From the NCBI GenBank assembly GCA_022828595.1, contig JAKGHH010000002.1:38472222-38536221 (forward strand): a stretch of 64,000 bases of DNA, in the 5' to 3' direction. Source of the stretch: Nelumbo lutea. Taxonomy: Eukaryota; Streptophyta; Magnoliopsida; Proteales; Nelumbonaceae. Under the pieces are notes generated by a model. That model was given only the letters and a program-made list of their open reading frames with translations, did not search any database and had not been told where the DNA came from. Positions 23,316-33,069 of the stretch are shown here, in pieces (positions within the stretch are counted from its first letter, which is position 1; the number at the start of each line of letters is the position of its first letter). The translations under genes were made by a program, and so were the position numbers.

Positions 23316-23529
23316 TAAGGCTTCGTTTGTTTGAGGTGTAAATACAAAAATACGCTAATGTAAATAAAAAACGGTCAGATGGATAAATGTGTGTATAGCT
23401 GCAGCGTAAAAGTCCACTGCAACGGAGTGTTTGCAGCCGTTGCCGGTCGGTCAAGAAACAGAGCACCGCGAGCGGCGGTGAAAACTGGTCCCTCTTGTGC
23501 CACCACCGGAGCAGACGAGCTAGACCCAT

Positions 23530-24056
23530 GGTGTCTCGGCCAACAATGCCAACAATGCGCCCTTTTTCGTCAACATCTATCCATTCCTTAGCCTCTACCA
23601 GAACGACAACTTTCCCATGGAGTTTGCTTTCTTTGATAGCGACAGCAGTCCAATCGTCGACAATGGAATCAAGTACACCAATGTCTTGATGCCAACCATG
23701 ACACAATTGTCTGGTCGTTGAAAAAGGCCGGCGTTCCCAACCTGAAGATCATCATCGGCGAGATTGGGTGGCCTACCGACGGACACAAGAATGCCAATGT
23801 GCACAACGCAAAGAGGTTCTACGACGGCCTGTTTAAGAAGATGGCAAGCGACAAGGGCACCCCATTGGCGAATGGACATCTACCTGTTGGGTCTTTTCGA
23901 CAAGAATATGAAGAGCATTTTACCAGGTTTTTCGAGAGACATTGCAGCATCTTTCGATACGATGGCAAGCCAAAGTTTCCGATGGATTTCTCCGGCCAAG
24001 GACACGATAAGCTCCCAGTGGGTGCAAAGGAAGTGCAATACTTGCCGGCAGAGTGA
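23530..24056 (+). pseudogene. glucan endo-1,3-beta-glucosidase (GH17), C-terminal fragment
   Basis: The plus strand encodes, in two frames, consecutive pieces of a family-17 glycosidase. 23533-23700 has [20 protein letters not shown] and [14 protein letters not shown]. 23718-24056 has KKAGVPNLKIIIGEIGWPTD, carrying the catalytic glutamate of the IGEIGWPT motif, then RYDGKPKFPMDFSGQG and VQYLPAE. Everything before the [10 protein letters not shown] block is missing and at least one frameshift separates the parts, so there is no active enzyme. Intact relatives cut callose and fungal beta-1,3-glucan in the wall. The copy ends just after the normal C-terminal region and runs into a GA microsatellite. 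It is probably a transposon-carried duplicate of a gene elsewhere. Confidence 0.85.
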
Positions 24057-24119
24057 TGCCGGAGAAGGAGCGGCGGTGAGCACCATTGCTGTCGCCGCCT
24101 CTCTGTTCTCGTCGGAGGA

Positions 24120-24127
24120 AGAGAGAA

Positions 24128-24178
<51 letters not shown>

Positions 24179-24290
24179 TGAGAAGGAGAAGAAGAAGAAG
24201 AGAGAAGGAGAAGAGAGAGACCCGAGCGAGCGAGCGAGCATGGGAAAAAGAAGAAGAGGAGAGAAGGGGAAGAGAGAGACCGAGCGATGT
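24120..24290. repeat. (GA)n / (GAAGAA)n purine tract
   Basis: A GA dinucleotide run (about 24134-24173) is followed by mixed GAGA, GAAGAA and CGAGCGAGCGAG repeats. Long open frames on both strands here come from the repeat alone. Confidence 0.9.
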
Positions 24291-24303
24291 AATAAATGCA
24301 GCC

Positions 24304-24780
24304 TAAGATATCCATCAAAAGAAAGTTGTAGCAAAAGGTGAAGTTAAGAATCTTGAAGGGAGGAGCGACTATAAAACTGAATCGATTTCAAAATTTATGT
24401 CCGGTTCATAATTGTATTGCAAACAAAACGGGTTGTGCTGCTCTTCAATCATTAAGATGTCAAAGGATGAATTCTCTCTTTCACTATAATTGTCAGTATG
24501 TTTCAAATACGTAGTCTCGGTCAGGCCTCTTAGAAACCAGCAGTTTTTTTTAAGTGCATAGGCTGCATATAACAAAGTAAATGATGATGCAGCTCTAGAG
24601 ATTAACGACTAAAGATTAAAAGAAGAAGAAGAAGAAGAAGAGATCAAAACTCTGCAAGTGGTGGAATTTACTTATAAGGAATTCTGCAAATGCATGGCTA
24701 TAGGCTTCTTCAATGCCTAATTATTTATTTACAACAAATGGTGGAAATAGAACGTAACTCCTATTATTACACCCACCTTA
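24304..24780. other. intergenic, downstream of the Gly/Ser-rich gene
   Basis: This holds a GAA microsatellite (about 24620-24641) and presumably the 3' end of the minus-strand gene starting at 25137. No separate gene was seen. Confidence 0.5.
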
Positions 24781-25137
24781 TTAATTGCCATTTCCATGTT
24801 CAGAACCAGAGCCTGAGCCAGAAGAATCACCATGTCCATACCCTGAAGCGGAGCCTATGCCATATCCCTGGTCGCTGCCGGAGGCAGAAGCAGACCGGGA
24901 AGCAGAATATGACCCAAGGCCAAGGCCAGAGCCAGAGCCGGATCCAGAACCAGAAACAGAAACTCCTCCCAACCCAGGTCCAGAACCAGACGCAAGGCCC
25001 AAACCTGCACCTGTCCCAAGCCCCAAACCACCGCCGGAGTCCAGACCCAAGTCGCTCCTTTCAACTCGGCTCTCAGCCATAAAAGCAAATGTGGCAACAA
25101 GTAAGCCAAGAAGTGCTAGAGGCTTCAAGTAAGCCAT
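24781..25137 (-). CDS. secreted Gly/Ser-rich protein 1
   Basis: An uninterrupted 118-residue frame starts with an ATG at 25137-25135. Residues 1-22 (MAYLKPLALLGLLVATFAFM) form a typical signal peptide ending at AES. A short conserved segment ESRVERSDLGLDSGGG follows, then a tail made largely of Gly and Ser with GSGSGSGSG runs and scattered Tyr and His. The conserved head is shared with the proteins at 33573 and 36892. No enzyme domain exists. The composition fits a secreted glycine-rich wall or apoplast protein, but the function is unknown. A TATA box lies about 85 bp upstream. No intron is needed. The gene lies 8 kb from its nearest paralogue because an LTR element sits between them. Confidence 0.8.
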   Translation of the reverse strand: MAYLKPLALLGLLVATFAFMAESRVERSDLGLDSGGGLGLGTGAGLGLASGSGPGLGGVSVSGSGSGSGSGLGLGSYSASRSASASGSDQGYGIGSASGYGHGDSSGSGSGSEHGNGN

Positions 25138-25218
25138 TTCTTATGTCTGAACTCAAACCCTTGTGAAAAATGGAGATTAAGATGTCTTGTGGAGATGAGC
25201 AGAGAGAGATTCAGCTAT

Positions 25219-25228
25219 CTATTTATAG
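25219..25228 (-). promoter_or_regulatory. TATA box of Gly/Ser-rich gene 1
   Basis: The minus strand reads CTATAAATAG, 82-91 bp upstream of the start codon, implying a leader of about 50 bases. It is the best TATA match in the region. Confidence 0.75.
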
Positions 25229-25239
25229 TGGTGCATGAG

Positions 25240-25847
25240 TGATAAAGAAGGTAGGATTCAAAATTGGATTAGTTAATGCACCAACCCAAGTGCGTCTAGG
25301 TGGAGATATCCTTGATAATTGAGATTTGCCGACAATGCATGTTTGTGAATATGTTGGAAGGCAACCCTTATCATATTCAGTAGTGGGCTTCATAGTTTTT
25401 CAATTAAATGGTGGCCACTATTGACCAAATCGTGAAATCCATGTGAAGGTGGAGCTCCAAATAAGTTCTGGAGATCGCCATGTTCATGTCTCCTGCTTGA
25501 ATGGGTCCATTGTGCATCACTGATCACTTGCAGACTTGAACAAAACAAGAGCTAACTTGAGAGCAAAGTTTCTATCTCTGAAGCATAGTGTTTGATAATT
25601 GGTTTGGAACATTTTCCAAACTTCCTTGTTGCATGATACGTGGAGGGAGTCTCAGCCATGTAAATTGGTCTGCCCGTGGCCAAATTCAACCTGTGATGTC
25701 ATCATTATATTGTAAAAAAATAAAACAATACCTAAAAAACAGAAGTGGTAACCCAATTAATGAATGGTTGAGAGTAGTCTTTAGACAGGCCACCAACAGT
25801 TCAAATTTGTCTTAGGTTAAGGCTTCTGTGTCTCCCTAGGATTTAAT
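25240..25847. other. intergenic upstream of Gly/Ser-rich gene 1
   Basis: This should hold the distal promoter. No repeat or gene is recognised until the MITE at 25848. Confidence 0.5.
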
Positions 25848-25920
25848 GCTGTGTTTGGTTTGAAGGAAAAGAAAGGGAAAGGTAGGGTTCCCTACCTTTT
25901 CTTTCAAACCAAACATAGCC
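25848..25920. mobile_element. very short near-perfect hairpin MITE
   Basis: A 73-bp foldback, GCTGTGTTTGGTTTGAAGG to CTTTCAAACCAAACATAGCC, with only a few bases of loop. It belongs to the family of 609-727 and 34570-34689. Flanks TAAT and TAAA are consistent with an eroded TAA duplication. Confidence 0.82.
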
Positions 25921-26865
25921 TAAAGGTTGCTAACTCTTAGCTTTTTTATGTTTCTGTAGCCAAAAACATTAATGATCTTCTTTCCAAACATTGGAAAACT
26001 ATTTTCGTCATAAACTAGAACAATTCATGTCAAACTTGATTGATGTGAAACAAAAGATCCAAAACCATTTAAAATGAGAAGAAGAAAGAAATTATGAACG
26101 TATGCCTCAAGAAAATATTTCAGTTTATTTTATTTAGCTTATTGGATATCAATTTACCACACAGCCATTAATTGTTTTAATTCATAAATATAGTTGGGTA
26201 AAAAATTTAATTGGCATTGTGCTATATATTCTCCTTGTTCTTATATTTCCAGCTATATAACATTTGCTTTTTTTCTCAATGTGAAATCAAAATAGAAATA
26301 GTTATATACCTAAGGTTTTCAATTTTGTTCTCTGATTCTGTAAAGAGCTAGCGTTCCTACCAAAAAAATTTGATGCAATTCATTGAGCATAGCTTAATAT
26401 ATTCAAGATTGAAAATAGGGAGAGGGAAGTGCAATTAGGCCAATCAAGATTAAAAAATATGGCCTATTTGAAGGTTCAATTCATTGAGCATAGCTTAATA
26501 CAGTACCCAACAGAAAATAGAGTACTGTATTAAGCTGATAAAAGATGTAGTTAACCCAACAGAAAATATAGTGAAAATATGGCCAATCTGTGGGTTAATT
26601 TTTCTTTAAGTTTTGGAGTACCCTTTCTATACAACTAATAGAGTACTGTATTAAGCTGATAAAAGCAATTCAGTTGACCCTCAGTACACCAAGGTACTAT
26701 ACAAAGAGAGCTGTACAACTAAGATTCTTCATAAGTCAATGCTTAAGCTAGTAATGTTAAAGGGTAGTTAAGTTTTAATTCCAATCCAGGTATGATTCTT
26801 TTTCATAACCAAATTTTCCCAACAATTTTAGAAAAACTTGAAACATGTTAGTAATTTCCGAAAAA
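25921..26865. other. intergenic, AT-rich, small internal duplications
   Basis: A CAATTCATTGAGCATAGCTT block occurs at about 26378 and 26477. An AGAGTACTGTATTAAGCTGA block occurs at about 26519 and 26638. No gene was recognised. Confidence 0.5.
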
Positions 26866-26870
26866 ACATC

Positions 26871-27709
26871 TGAGGGAGGGTGATTCGGCCCGACCTTATG
26901 ATAGGGGGACACATGGACATGACTCAGCACAAATGATAACTCAGCGTGATCAGACTGCTAAGGTCCAACATGGCAGCTCGCTACAAGATAACTCTCCGAT
27001 GCCCCGAGCGCCAATTGTTCCCAGTAAGAAGCACTCCGAACTAAGATTTTCCCGAGTGGAATGCCCTAAGCTGCAGGCACTTCGGGTTAAGCTCATTCCC
27101 TAAGGCCCCGAGCTCAAGTAAGTCACTGCGAAAGTCCCACCTCGGGGAAAGGCACCTTGACACGATACTAGCAACTCAGAATAAAGTAGCTCGGGGTGAG
27201 ATAGCTCGGCATAAAGCAGCTTGATACAAGATAGCTCGACACGATAATGACTTAGCGTGTCACAGAAGGATTTCTTGCCTGACAATTGTACCTGCCAAAT
27301 CTGTAAACTACACCCACGCCTCTAGCCAGGTGGTGTCGTGTCTACCAACCCTGAAGGGCTGTACTCTGTGACGGTTACCTACACCCACCACCTCGGCTCT
27401 GGATAATAACGGCTACGGCAGAGAATCAGCGACGGTTGTACCCGATTTGTCAGGACACTAGCATATAAGGGACCCGACCCCCAAGAGAGAGAGGTAATCA
27501 CGCACCTTCACTCTTAGCTTTATTTTCTCTACAACTCTACTTCTCTGCTCCCAGCCTTCACTCTCAGTTCTAACTTAAGCATCGGAGTGTTCCCATCGGG
27601 CATGCCCCCGGGGAATCCTTCACCTTCTTCTTCTTCTCAGGTGCCTTGTCCATCGCCAGCTAGGAGCACAGGCTCTACCAGCTAGGAGTAACCAAGTCGT
27701 GCTACATCA
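26871..27709 (+). repeat. 5' LTR of copy 2
   Basis: It begins TGAGGGAGGGTGATTCGGCC and ends GTGCTACATCA. It is about 30 bp longer than the 3' LTR because of extra AGCTCGG-type repeats near 27185-27220. Confidence 0.92.
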
Positions 27710-27729
27710 TTTGGCACTGTCTGTGAGAA
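27710..27729 (+). promoter_or_regulatory. primer-binding site of copy 2 (degenerate)
   Basis: TTTGGCACTGTCTGTGAGAA directly follows the LTR. It matches the position and pattern of the TGGCGCC-type site in copy 1, with substitutions that look like CpG decay. Confidence 0.65.
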
Positions 27730-27774
27730 TCACTTCAAAAAGCCTTCCACCAAACTTTGCAAACTTCAGTTTCC

Positions 27775-27953
27775 ATGGCTTCCTCCAGCAACGCCGGACG
27801 CAGTGCAGAAGTGAACACCACCGGAGAGCAACTCCAGGTCCTAGTGGTATGTATTGGACAGTTCACCGTCACCCTCTTTGCGGATGGAGTTCCCATCCTG
27901 AATGTGCCTCAGGCAATGGCACCCGTGAACGCTCCACTCCCTCCCACGGTTGG
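27775..27953 (+). pseudogene. gag N-terminal stub of copy 2
   Basis: ATG at 27775 starts MASSSNAGRS, then QLQVLVVCIGQFTV and PINVP-like sequence, collinear with the gag start of copy 1 (minus strand from 10253). Similarity ends after PPTVG at about 27953, where a deletion joins it to pol sequence. Confidence 0.88.
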
Positions 27954-28283
27954 AATGATGAAGCAAATAAGGATGAGTTGCGCACCAACCTCGACCTACT
28001 TGACGAGGTACGGGGTCTTGCATACATTAGGATCATGGCCTATCAGCAGAGAGTAGCTTGGTACTATAACGACAGGGTCAAAATGCGAAACCTCCGCATC
28101 GAAGACCTAGTCCTTCGTAAAGTTATGGTACCTGACCCCGTGTTGGTTAGCTCAGGCCAAATTGGGAAGGACCCTACCGAGTAAAACTGATGCTCGGGGA
28201 AGGAGCATATGAGCTCGAAACCCTAGAAGGGAAGCAGGTACCTCAAGCTTGGAACATCATCAACCTAAGGTAATATTATCTAT
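27954..28283 (+). pseudogene. integrase C-terminal remnant of copy 2
   Basis: The plus strand encodes NKDELRTNLDLLDEVRGLAY, then AYQQRVAWYYNDRVKMR and DLVLRK, the conserved tail of plant Ty3/gypsy integrase that precedes the end of pol. After a frameshift near 28170 come VKLMLGEGAYELETLEGKQV and PQAWNIINLR, the normal pol C-terminus. The catalytic core of integrase is absent. The junction with gag near 27952-27956 is sharp, as expected of a single deletion event. Confidence 0.85.
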
Positions 28284-28294
28284 AATTGTCAAAC

Positions 28295-28840
28295 TAGGAG
28301 AGTGGACCATAAGTTGCTCCCCATCCTAAGGGCCAAGACGCCGAGCTAACGAAAGAAGCTCGGCACTATAAGACCCAATTGCCTCTAGCATGGGCGTACT
28401 CTAGGAGTGGACCATAAGTCGCTCCCCAGCCTAAGGGCCAAGACATCGAGCTAATGAAAGAAGCTCGGCACTATAAGACCCAGTCACCTCTAGCATTGGC
28501 ATACTCTAGGAGTGGACCATAAGTCGCTCCCTAGCCTAAGGGTCAAGACGCCGAGCTAACGAAAGAAGCTCGGCACTATAAGACCTAGTCGCCTCTGACA
28601 TGGGCATACTCTAGGAGTGGACCATGAGTCGTTCCCCAGCCTAAGGGCCAAGACGTTGAGCTAACAAAAGAAGCTCGACACTATAAAACCCAGTCGCCTC
28701 TTTGGCATGGGCAAACCCTAGGAGAGTGGTCGCCTCTTTGGCATGGGCATACTCTAGGAGTGGACTGTCACTCCCTCAGCCTAAGGGCTAAAACGCCAAG
28801 CTAACAAAAGACTTCGGCCCCATCTAAGGCCTTAGTCGCA
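28295..28840 (+). repeat. minisatellite of 105-107-bp units inside copy 2
   Basis: Units start at 28295, 28402, 28507, 28612 and, shortened, 28719 and 28755. Each contains TAGGAGTGGACCATAAGTCG, GCCTAAGGGCCAAGAC, AAAGAAGCTCGGCACTATAA and a GCCTCTAGCATGGGCATACT-like end. Full units are highly alike. The array lies in the untranslated 3' region after pol, where Tat-lineage elements are known to carry variable tandem repeats. Confidence 0.9.
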
Positions 28841-29245
28841 TCAGCAACATAGGCTAAGTACTTTTGACACCCATGGTGTAGGCAGCTCGGGTGCGAACCC
28901 TATGATGCATAGCCCGCCTTGGCGTACCACAAGTTGAGCCCAAAGGACAACCGATGTAAGTAACCCAGATGCATATAGGTCAAGCACATACCTACTATGT
29001 CACTCATCTCGGTGTACCTTATAAAATTACCCCTAAGTACAGGGAGACAGTTCGGGGTGACGATAGTTGAGAAACCCCCGCTTCGGGTATTTATCTCAAT
29101 AGCTTAGCAACCCGGGGTAAGACTATCACTTTAGCAAGTAAAGTAAATTGCACAAACACTTAGCAAAAAGGAAACATATTTCATTACAAGAATATGTTCA
29201 ATACAAAGGAGAGGGAAAATCGAGCTCGCAGGCTCAAAATACAAA
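28841..29245 (+). other. 3' untranslated region of copy 2
   Basis: Non-coding sequence lies between the minisatellite and the end of the antisense ORF. No further repeat or gene was noticed. Confidence 0.5.
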
Positions 29246-30869
29246 CTACTCGAGGGGTTCATCCTTCTTGCTCGGATCTCCCGTGGAAGTGCCAGCCTAG
29301 TCAATAACCTCTTCATCGTCACCGTCAGGCTCGGAGTCTGGGTCCTTGGCGGCTATACGGGCTACCTCTCCTGTGATCCGTGAGGTGGTGATCGCATTCA
29401 CATCAAGCTGCAGGAACTCACGCTTTATCAACCACCGGCTAAGTTTGAGCCGTGCGGGCTGAGTCTTCGGTGGCCAGAGCTCGCTTTAGGTTCCTCTTAG
29501 ATTGGAGGGTCAGGGCGTGGACGGTGGAGTTCACCTGCCAAAAATACTAGTTAGTGCCAGAAAGGCAACAGTTTGCAAAAATTGAAGTTCAAGTGAAACT
29601 TACCACCATAGAGTGGGTAGTTGCCCGAGCTTCGAGTTGGGTGGGCGTTTGCTCAGACCATTCGGAGACCTCCTCAGTGTACACAGCCGCTTTGCTCTTT
29701 CGAAGGCTGCACCTCGGGATCAATATGCTCCGATCTGGTCCCTCACTTCCTGATGAGTTAATGGCCGTCTCAGGCGCAGGAGTAGGCCCCGTGGTGGGCT
29801 CGGACTCTTGAGGAGGGAGAAGGTTCTCCGACTCCTCCAAGTTGATCACTGAAGGAGCATCAACGGGTTGCTCGGGCTCAAGGGTGGAATCCCATGGGGA
29901 CTCAACACGAGCTCTCTTGGCAACTTGCTTCTTTCTCCCCTTCATCTTCGCAAAAAGCTTCTCAGCATTAATTTGCTCCATTGGACCTGCAGCAGGAATT
30001 CGACATCAGTAATGCTACTAAGTATAAGTTGGCTACCTAAGAAAAATACTAACTCTAAGACAAAGCGACCTACTGGGACTTAGACCGGCCTCAATGAGTT
30101 TCTTCTCGGTGATGAAGTCCTTGTGGTCGAAGCCGAGCTTCGCCCAATACTGGAGCGTTTCCCTTGTATCTTTGTCTAGCCTAATGCCAGAATCTTGAAT
30201 GGCCACCCTCCAGTGGGTGGGGAAGAGCCACCTCACGAGGTCCCAAACTACAAAGTAATCACGTTTCCAAGTCGGGATCTTGCTGGGGAGGTTGTGTAGT
30301 AGCTTGTAGCCCGGGCGAGGAGACAGGTAATAAGTCCGCCTGTGCTCGGGGAGAATGCTAGATGCATTCTTCTTTATTGACAAAATGGAAGAGAAGATAT
30401 CGAGATCAAGTGGAAGGGCGTAGTCAGAGCATAGGGAGATTGTCCCGACCGTGTTCCGAATCGAGTTCAGATGGAGCTGGTCTATGGTGACACCGAAGTG
30501 ATTTAATACCTCAACAATTAAGGGGTGTAGAGGGAGGCGGAGTCCGGCCATGAGCTGTTCCCCGAAGATCACGATCTCATCTCGATCGTGTTCTCAAGGG
30601 AAATCGCCTGCAGGAAGATGATAGGTGTATTCCTTGGGAAGGTAGTACTGAGCTATAAGGCTCCTGAGCGTGTCTATCGTCATGGTAGAAGGACCGAACT
30701 TGTCAGGCATCTTAACTCGATGGGAGGTAGACGCCAGGTTGGAGGCAGACACCGGATTACCCGAGGTCTCCCACACCTCATAGGTGGAGTGTGCCTCGGA
30801 GACACCTACTTGAACTGAGGTGCCCACCTCGGGCTCATCTAAAAGGTTGTCAAAGCTATGGTCTGACAT
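29246..30869 (-). pseudogene. antisense extra ORF of the Tat-type element (gypsy 'transposase_28'-like)
   Basis: The gene runs opposite to the element, from an ATG at 30869. Exon 1 (30869-30074) encodes YLPKEYTYHLPAGDFP, then FGEQLMAGLRLPLHPLIVEV and a WDLVRWLFPTHWRV block. This is the region catalogued as the putative gypsy-type transposase family. A likely 87-bp intron (30073-29987, GTAGGT...CTGCAG) and a 69-bp intron (29603-29535, GTAAGT...GGCAG) keep the frame. Exon 2 is acidic with a basic patch (MKGRKKQVAKRARVE). Exon 3 looks coiled-coil-like and ends at 29248-29246. Only one in-frame stop (near 30584), one later stop and one shift (near 29450) break it, far fewer than in gag and pol. 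Its role in the element is unknown; it has no demonstrated transposase activity. Confidence 0.8.
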
Positions 30870-31278
30870 AGCTACTGAGATTAGGAAAGACTAAGGGTAG
30901 CTAACTACGAAATTGAAAAGACTGGAAACGAACTGAAGAGGAGAAAGAGGAGACTCACCATGGGAAGTTGACCGAACTAAGAAGACTGGTGGACTCAAAA
31001 ACCCGAGCTGAAGAGCTTAGCCGTGACCTCAAGACAAGTTTGTGAAACTTATGGCAAGAAAAATGGCTGGGGTTCTCCCTATATATAGCTGCTATGTCCG
31101 AAAACCAACGGTCAAGATCAAGACGATCTAACGGCTCTCAAGAAAACTGGCTGCATGACCCCCGAGATGAAATCAGTTTAGCGCATTTTTTGGCTGACCG
31201 GACAGCCTGAACCTCGGGCCAAATCCACCCGTCACACCGTGAACTCCCCGCACTAGGTCAGGACCCCTAGCACGATGA

Positions 31279-31290
31279 ATGGGGGGCAAT
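31279..31290 (+). promoter_or_regulatory. polypurine tract of copy 2
   Basis: AATGGGGGGCAAT immediately precedes the 3' LTR start TGATGG. It is the expected second-strand primer. Copy 1 has lost this site. Confidence 0.8.
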
Positions 31291-32100
31291 TGATGGAGGG
31301 TGATTCGGCCCGACCTCATGATAGGGGGACACATAGACATGACTCAGCACAAATGACAACTCAGCATGATTAGACCACTAAGGTCCAATGTGGCATCTCG
31401 CTACAAGATGACTCTCCGATGCCCCGAGCTCCGATTCTTCCCAGTAAGAAGGACTCTGAACTAAGATTTTTCCAAGGGGAACGCCCCAAGCTACAAGCAC
31501 TTCGGGTTAAGCTCATTCCCTAAGGCCCCAAGCTCAAGTAAGTCACCGCAAAAGTCCCACCTCGGGGAAAGGCACCTTGACACGATGCTAGTAGCTCAGC
31601 ATAAAGCAGCTCGGTACAAGGTAGCTCGGCACGATAACGACTTAGTGTGTCACAGAAGGATTTCTTGCCTGACAACCGTACCCGCCAAATCTGCAGACTG
31701 CACCCATGCCTCTCACCAAGCGGCGGCGTGTCTGCCAACCCTAAAGGGTCGTACTCTGCGATGGTTACCTGCACCCTCCAGCTTAGCTCTGGCAAATAAT
31801 GGCTGCGATAGAGAATCAACGGCGATTGTACCCAATTTGTCAAGACATTAGCATATAAGGGACCTGACCCCCAAGAGAGAGAGGTAATCGCACACCTTCA
31901 CTCTTAGCTTTATTTTCTCTGCAACTCTACTTCTTTGCTCCCAACTTTCGCTCTTAGTTCTAACTTAAGCATCGGAGTGTTCCCGCTGGGCGAACCCCCC
32001 GGGAATCCTTCACCTTCTTCTTCTTCTCAGGTGCCTTGTTCGTCGCCAGCTAGGAGCACAGCCTATGCCAAGTAGGGGTGACCAAAGTCGCGCTACATCA
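31291..32100 (+). repeat. 3' LTR of copy 2 (810 bp)
   Basis: Begins TGATGGAGGGTGATTCGGCC and ends CGCGCTACATCA, followed by the ACATC duplication. It is aligned throughout with 26871-27709. Confidence 0.93.
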
Positions 32101-32105
32101 ACATC

Positions 32106-33069
32106 CTTGATTAAAAAGGCACTTTTGCTCTTATCAATAACCTAATTTCTAATTCCATATATTTTTATACATTTCAATATTATCTTTCCTATGTTTTATA
32201 TTTATATAGATATTGATCATCATACTTAGTTGCTATTCTTTATCGAGATTATATGTATATTTGGCCTTTCCTTGTACCATCCAATCTAGGAAAGATTTGG
32301 TTGGAGTTTTGAGTATTGAGAAAAAATTCAGAAAGATGACATTTTCATTCAGAAGGTGGCATTTACAAATCAAACACAGCTTCAGATCGTCAGACATTAG
32401 ATATCAGACATGTCTTATATAACACCATGTATTTAGAACATGGATAATTTGAAGTTTCAATGCCATGCACCTTGTGTTGCTCAATCATATGCTCATAATC
32501 TGTTTAACCATTTAACTTACACTTATGCCAAAAGAATCAATAAGAAAAGGAAGATAGGATTTAATAGTGTAATTGTCCTTGATAGGTAAATCTGATGCAG
32601 CAGGTGACCTTAATTGGACTATTCTAAGCCACCCCTTTAACTGAATACATTAGTTCTCCTGGAAAACCAGTTTTGGGCATTTGGAAGTTGCTAAGTTAAA
32701 TCATTTATCTTAGATTTCAATAGCATTTTGAAACCAAAACCAAAATATCCTCACCCTCGAAAATTGCTGAAATGGCCTCATTTCTATATATATTTCTGCA
32801 CAACCGAAAATGCAATGGAAATTAATAAACCACAATGAAATCATTTCATTCCAGGTGAAGTTTCCAAATTATGATGAAATTCTCAGTGTAGAGAGGCATT
32901 ACATATATTAGATAATAACTTGAAAACTTACATTCTTTTAGCTAACATAGGACTCTGAAACTCAATAGATTCAAAGAAATACATAAGACTCATCACACCA
33001 CTGCTTTGCTTTATTTTATGAACAATATGATGATGACAAACTAGTCTAGTTTTAAATATTACATTTTCC
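32106..33069. other. intergenic between LTR copy 2 and Gly/Ser-rich gene 2
   Basis: No gene or complete repeat recognised. The part near 32900-33069 probably includes the 3' untranslated region of the minus-strand gene. Confidence 0.5.

Larger units (their letters stand above)
23319..24303 (+). mobile_element. putative TAA-flanked DNA element carrying a glucanase fragment
   Basis: The outer edges are TAA|GGCTTCGTTTGTTTG on the left and AATAAATGCAGCC|TAA on the right. They form a short imperfect inverted repeat (GGCT-C-TTT-TT) with a 3-bp TAA duplication, as in PIF/Harbinger elements. The 985-bp interior is mostly a coding fragment plus a GA-rich tract. The short terminal match makes the transposon interpretation provisional. 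Confidence 0.5.
26871..32100 (+). mobile_element. Ty3/gypsy LTR retrotransposon copy 2 (Tat-like), internally deleted
   Basis: LTRs at 26871-27709 and 31291-32100 are in direct orientation, bounded by a perfect ACATC target duplication (26866-26870 and 32101-32105). Inside are, in order, a degenerate primer-binding site, the first 60 codons of gag fused by deletion to the integrase C-terminal region, a minisatellite of 105-107-bp units, an antisense extra ORF and a polypurine tract. Protease, reverse transcriptase, RNase H and most of integrase are gone. LTR and gag sequences show it is the same family as copy 1. The two LTRs differ at roughly one base in ten over their first 170 bp by eye, so insertion is old. 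Confidence 0.94.

Noticed and set aside
23764..24334. Arg/Glu- and Ser/Leu-rich frames over 24100-24300.
   Set aside because: They are produced by the GA microsatellite; the real coding similarity (GH17) ends at 24056.
24785..25132. Plus-strand Pro/Glu-rich frame across Gly/Ser-rich gene 1.
   Set aside because: It is the complement of the Gly/Ser repeats. The minus-strand frame has a signal peptide, paralogues and a TATA box.
28295..28840. CRISPR-like or bacterial direct-repeat array.
   Set aside because: Units of 105-107 bp without spacers, inside a plant retrotransposon, form a minisatellite.
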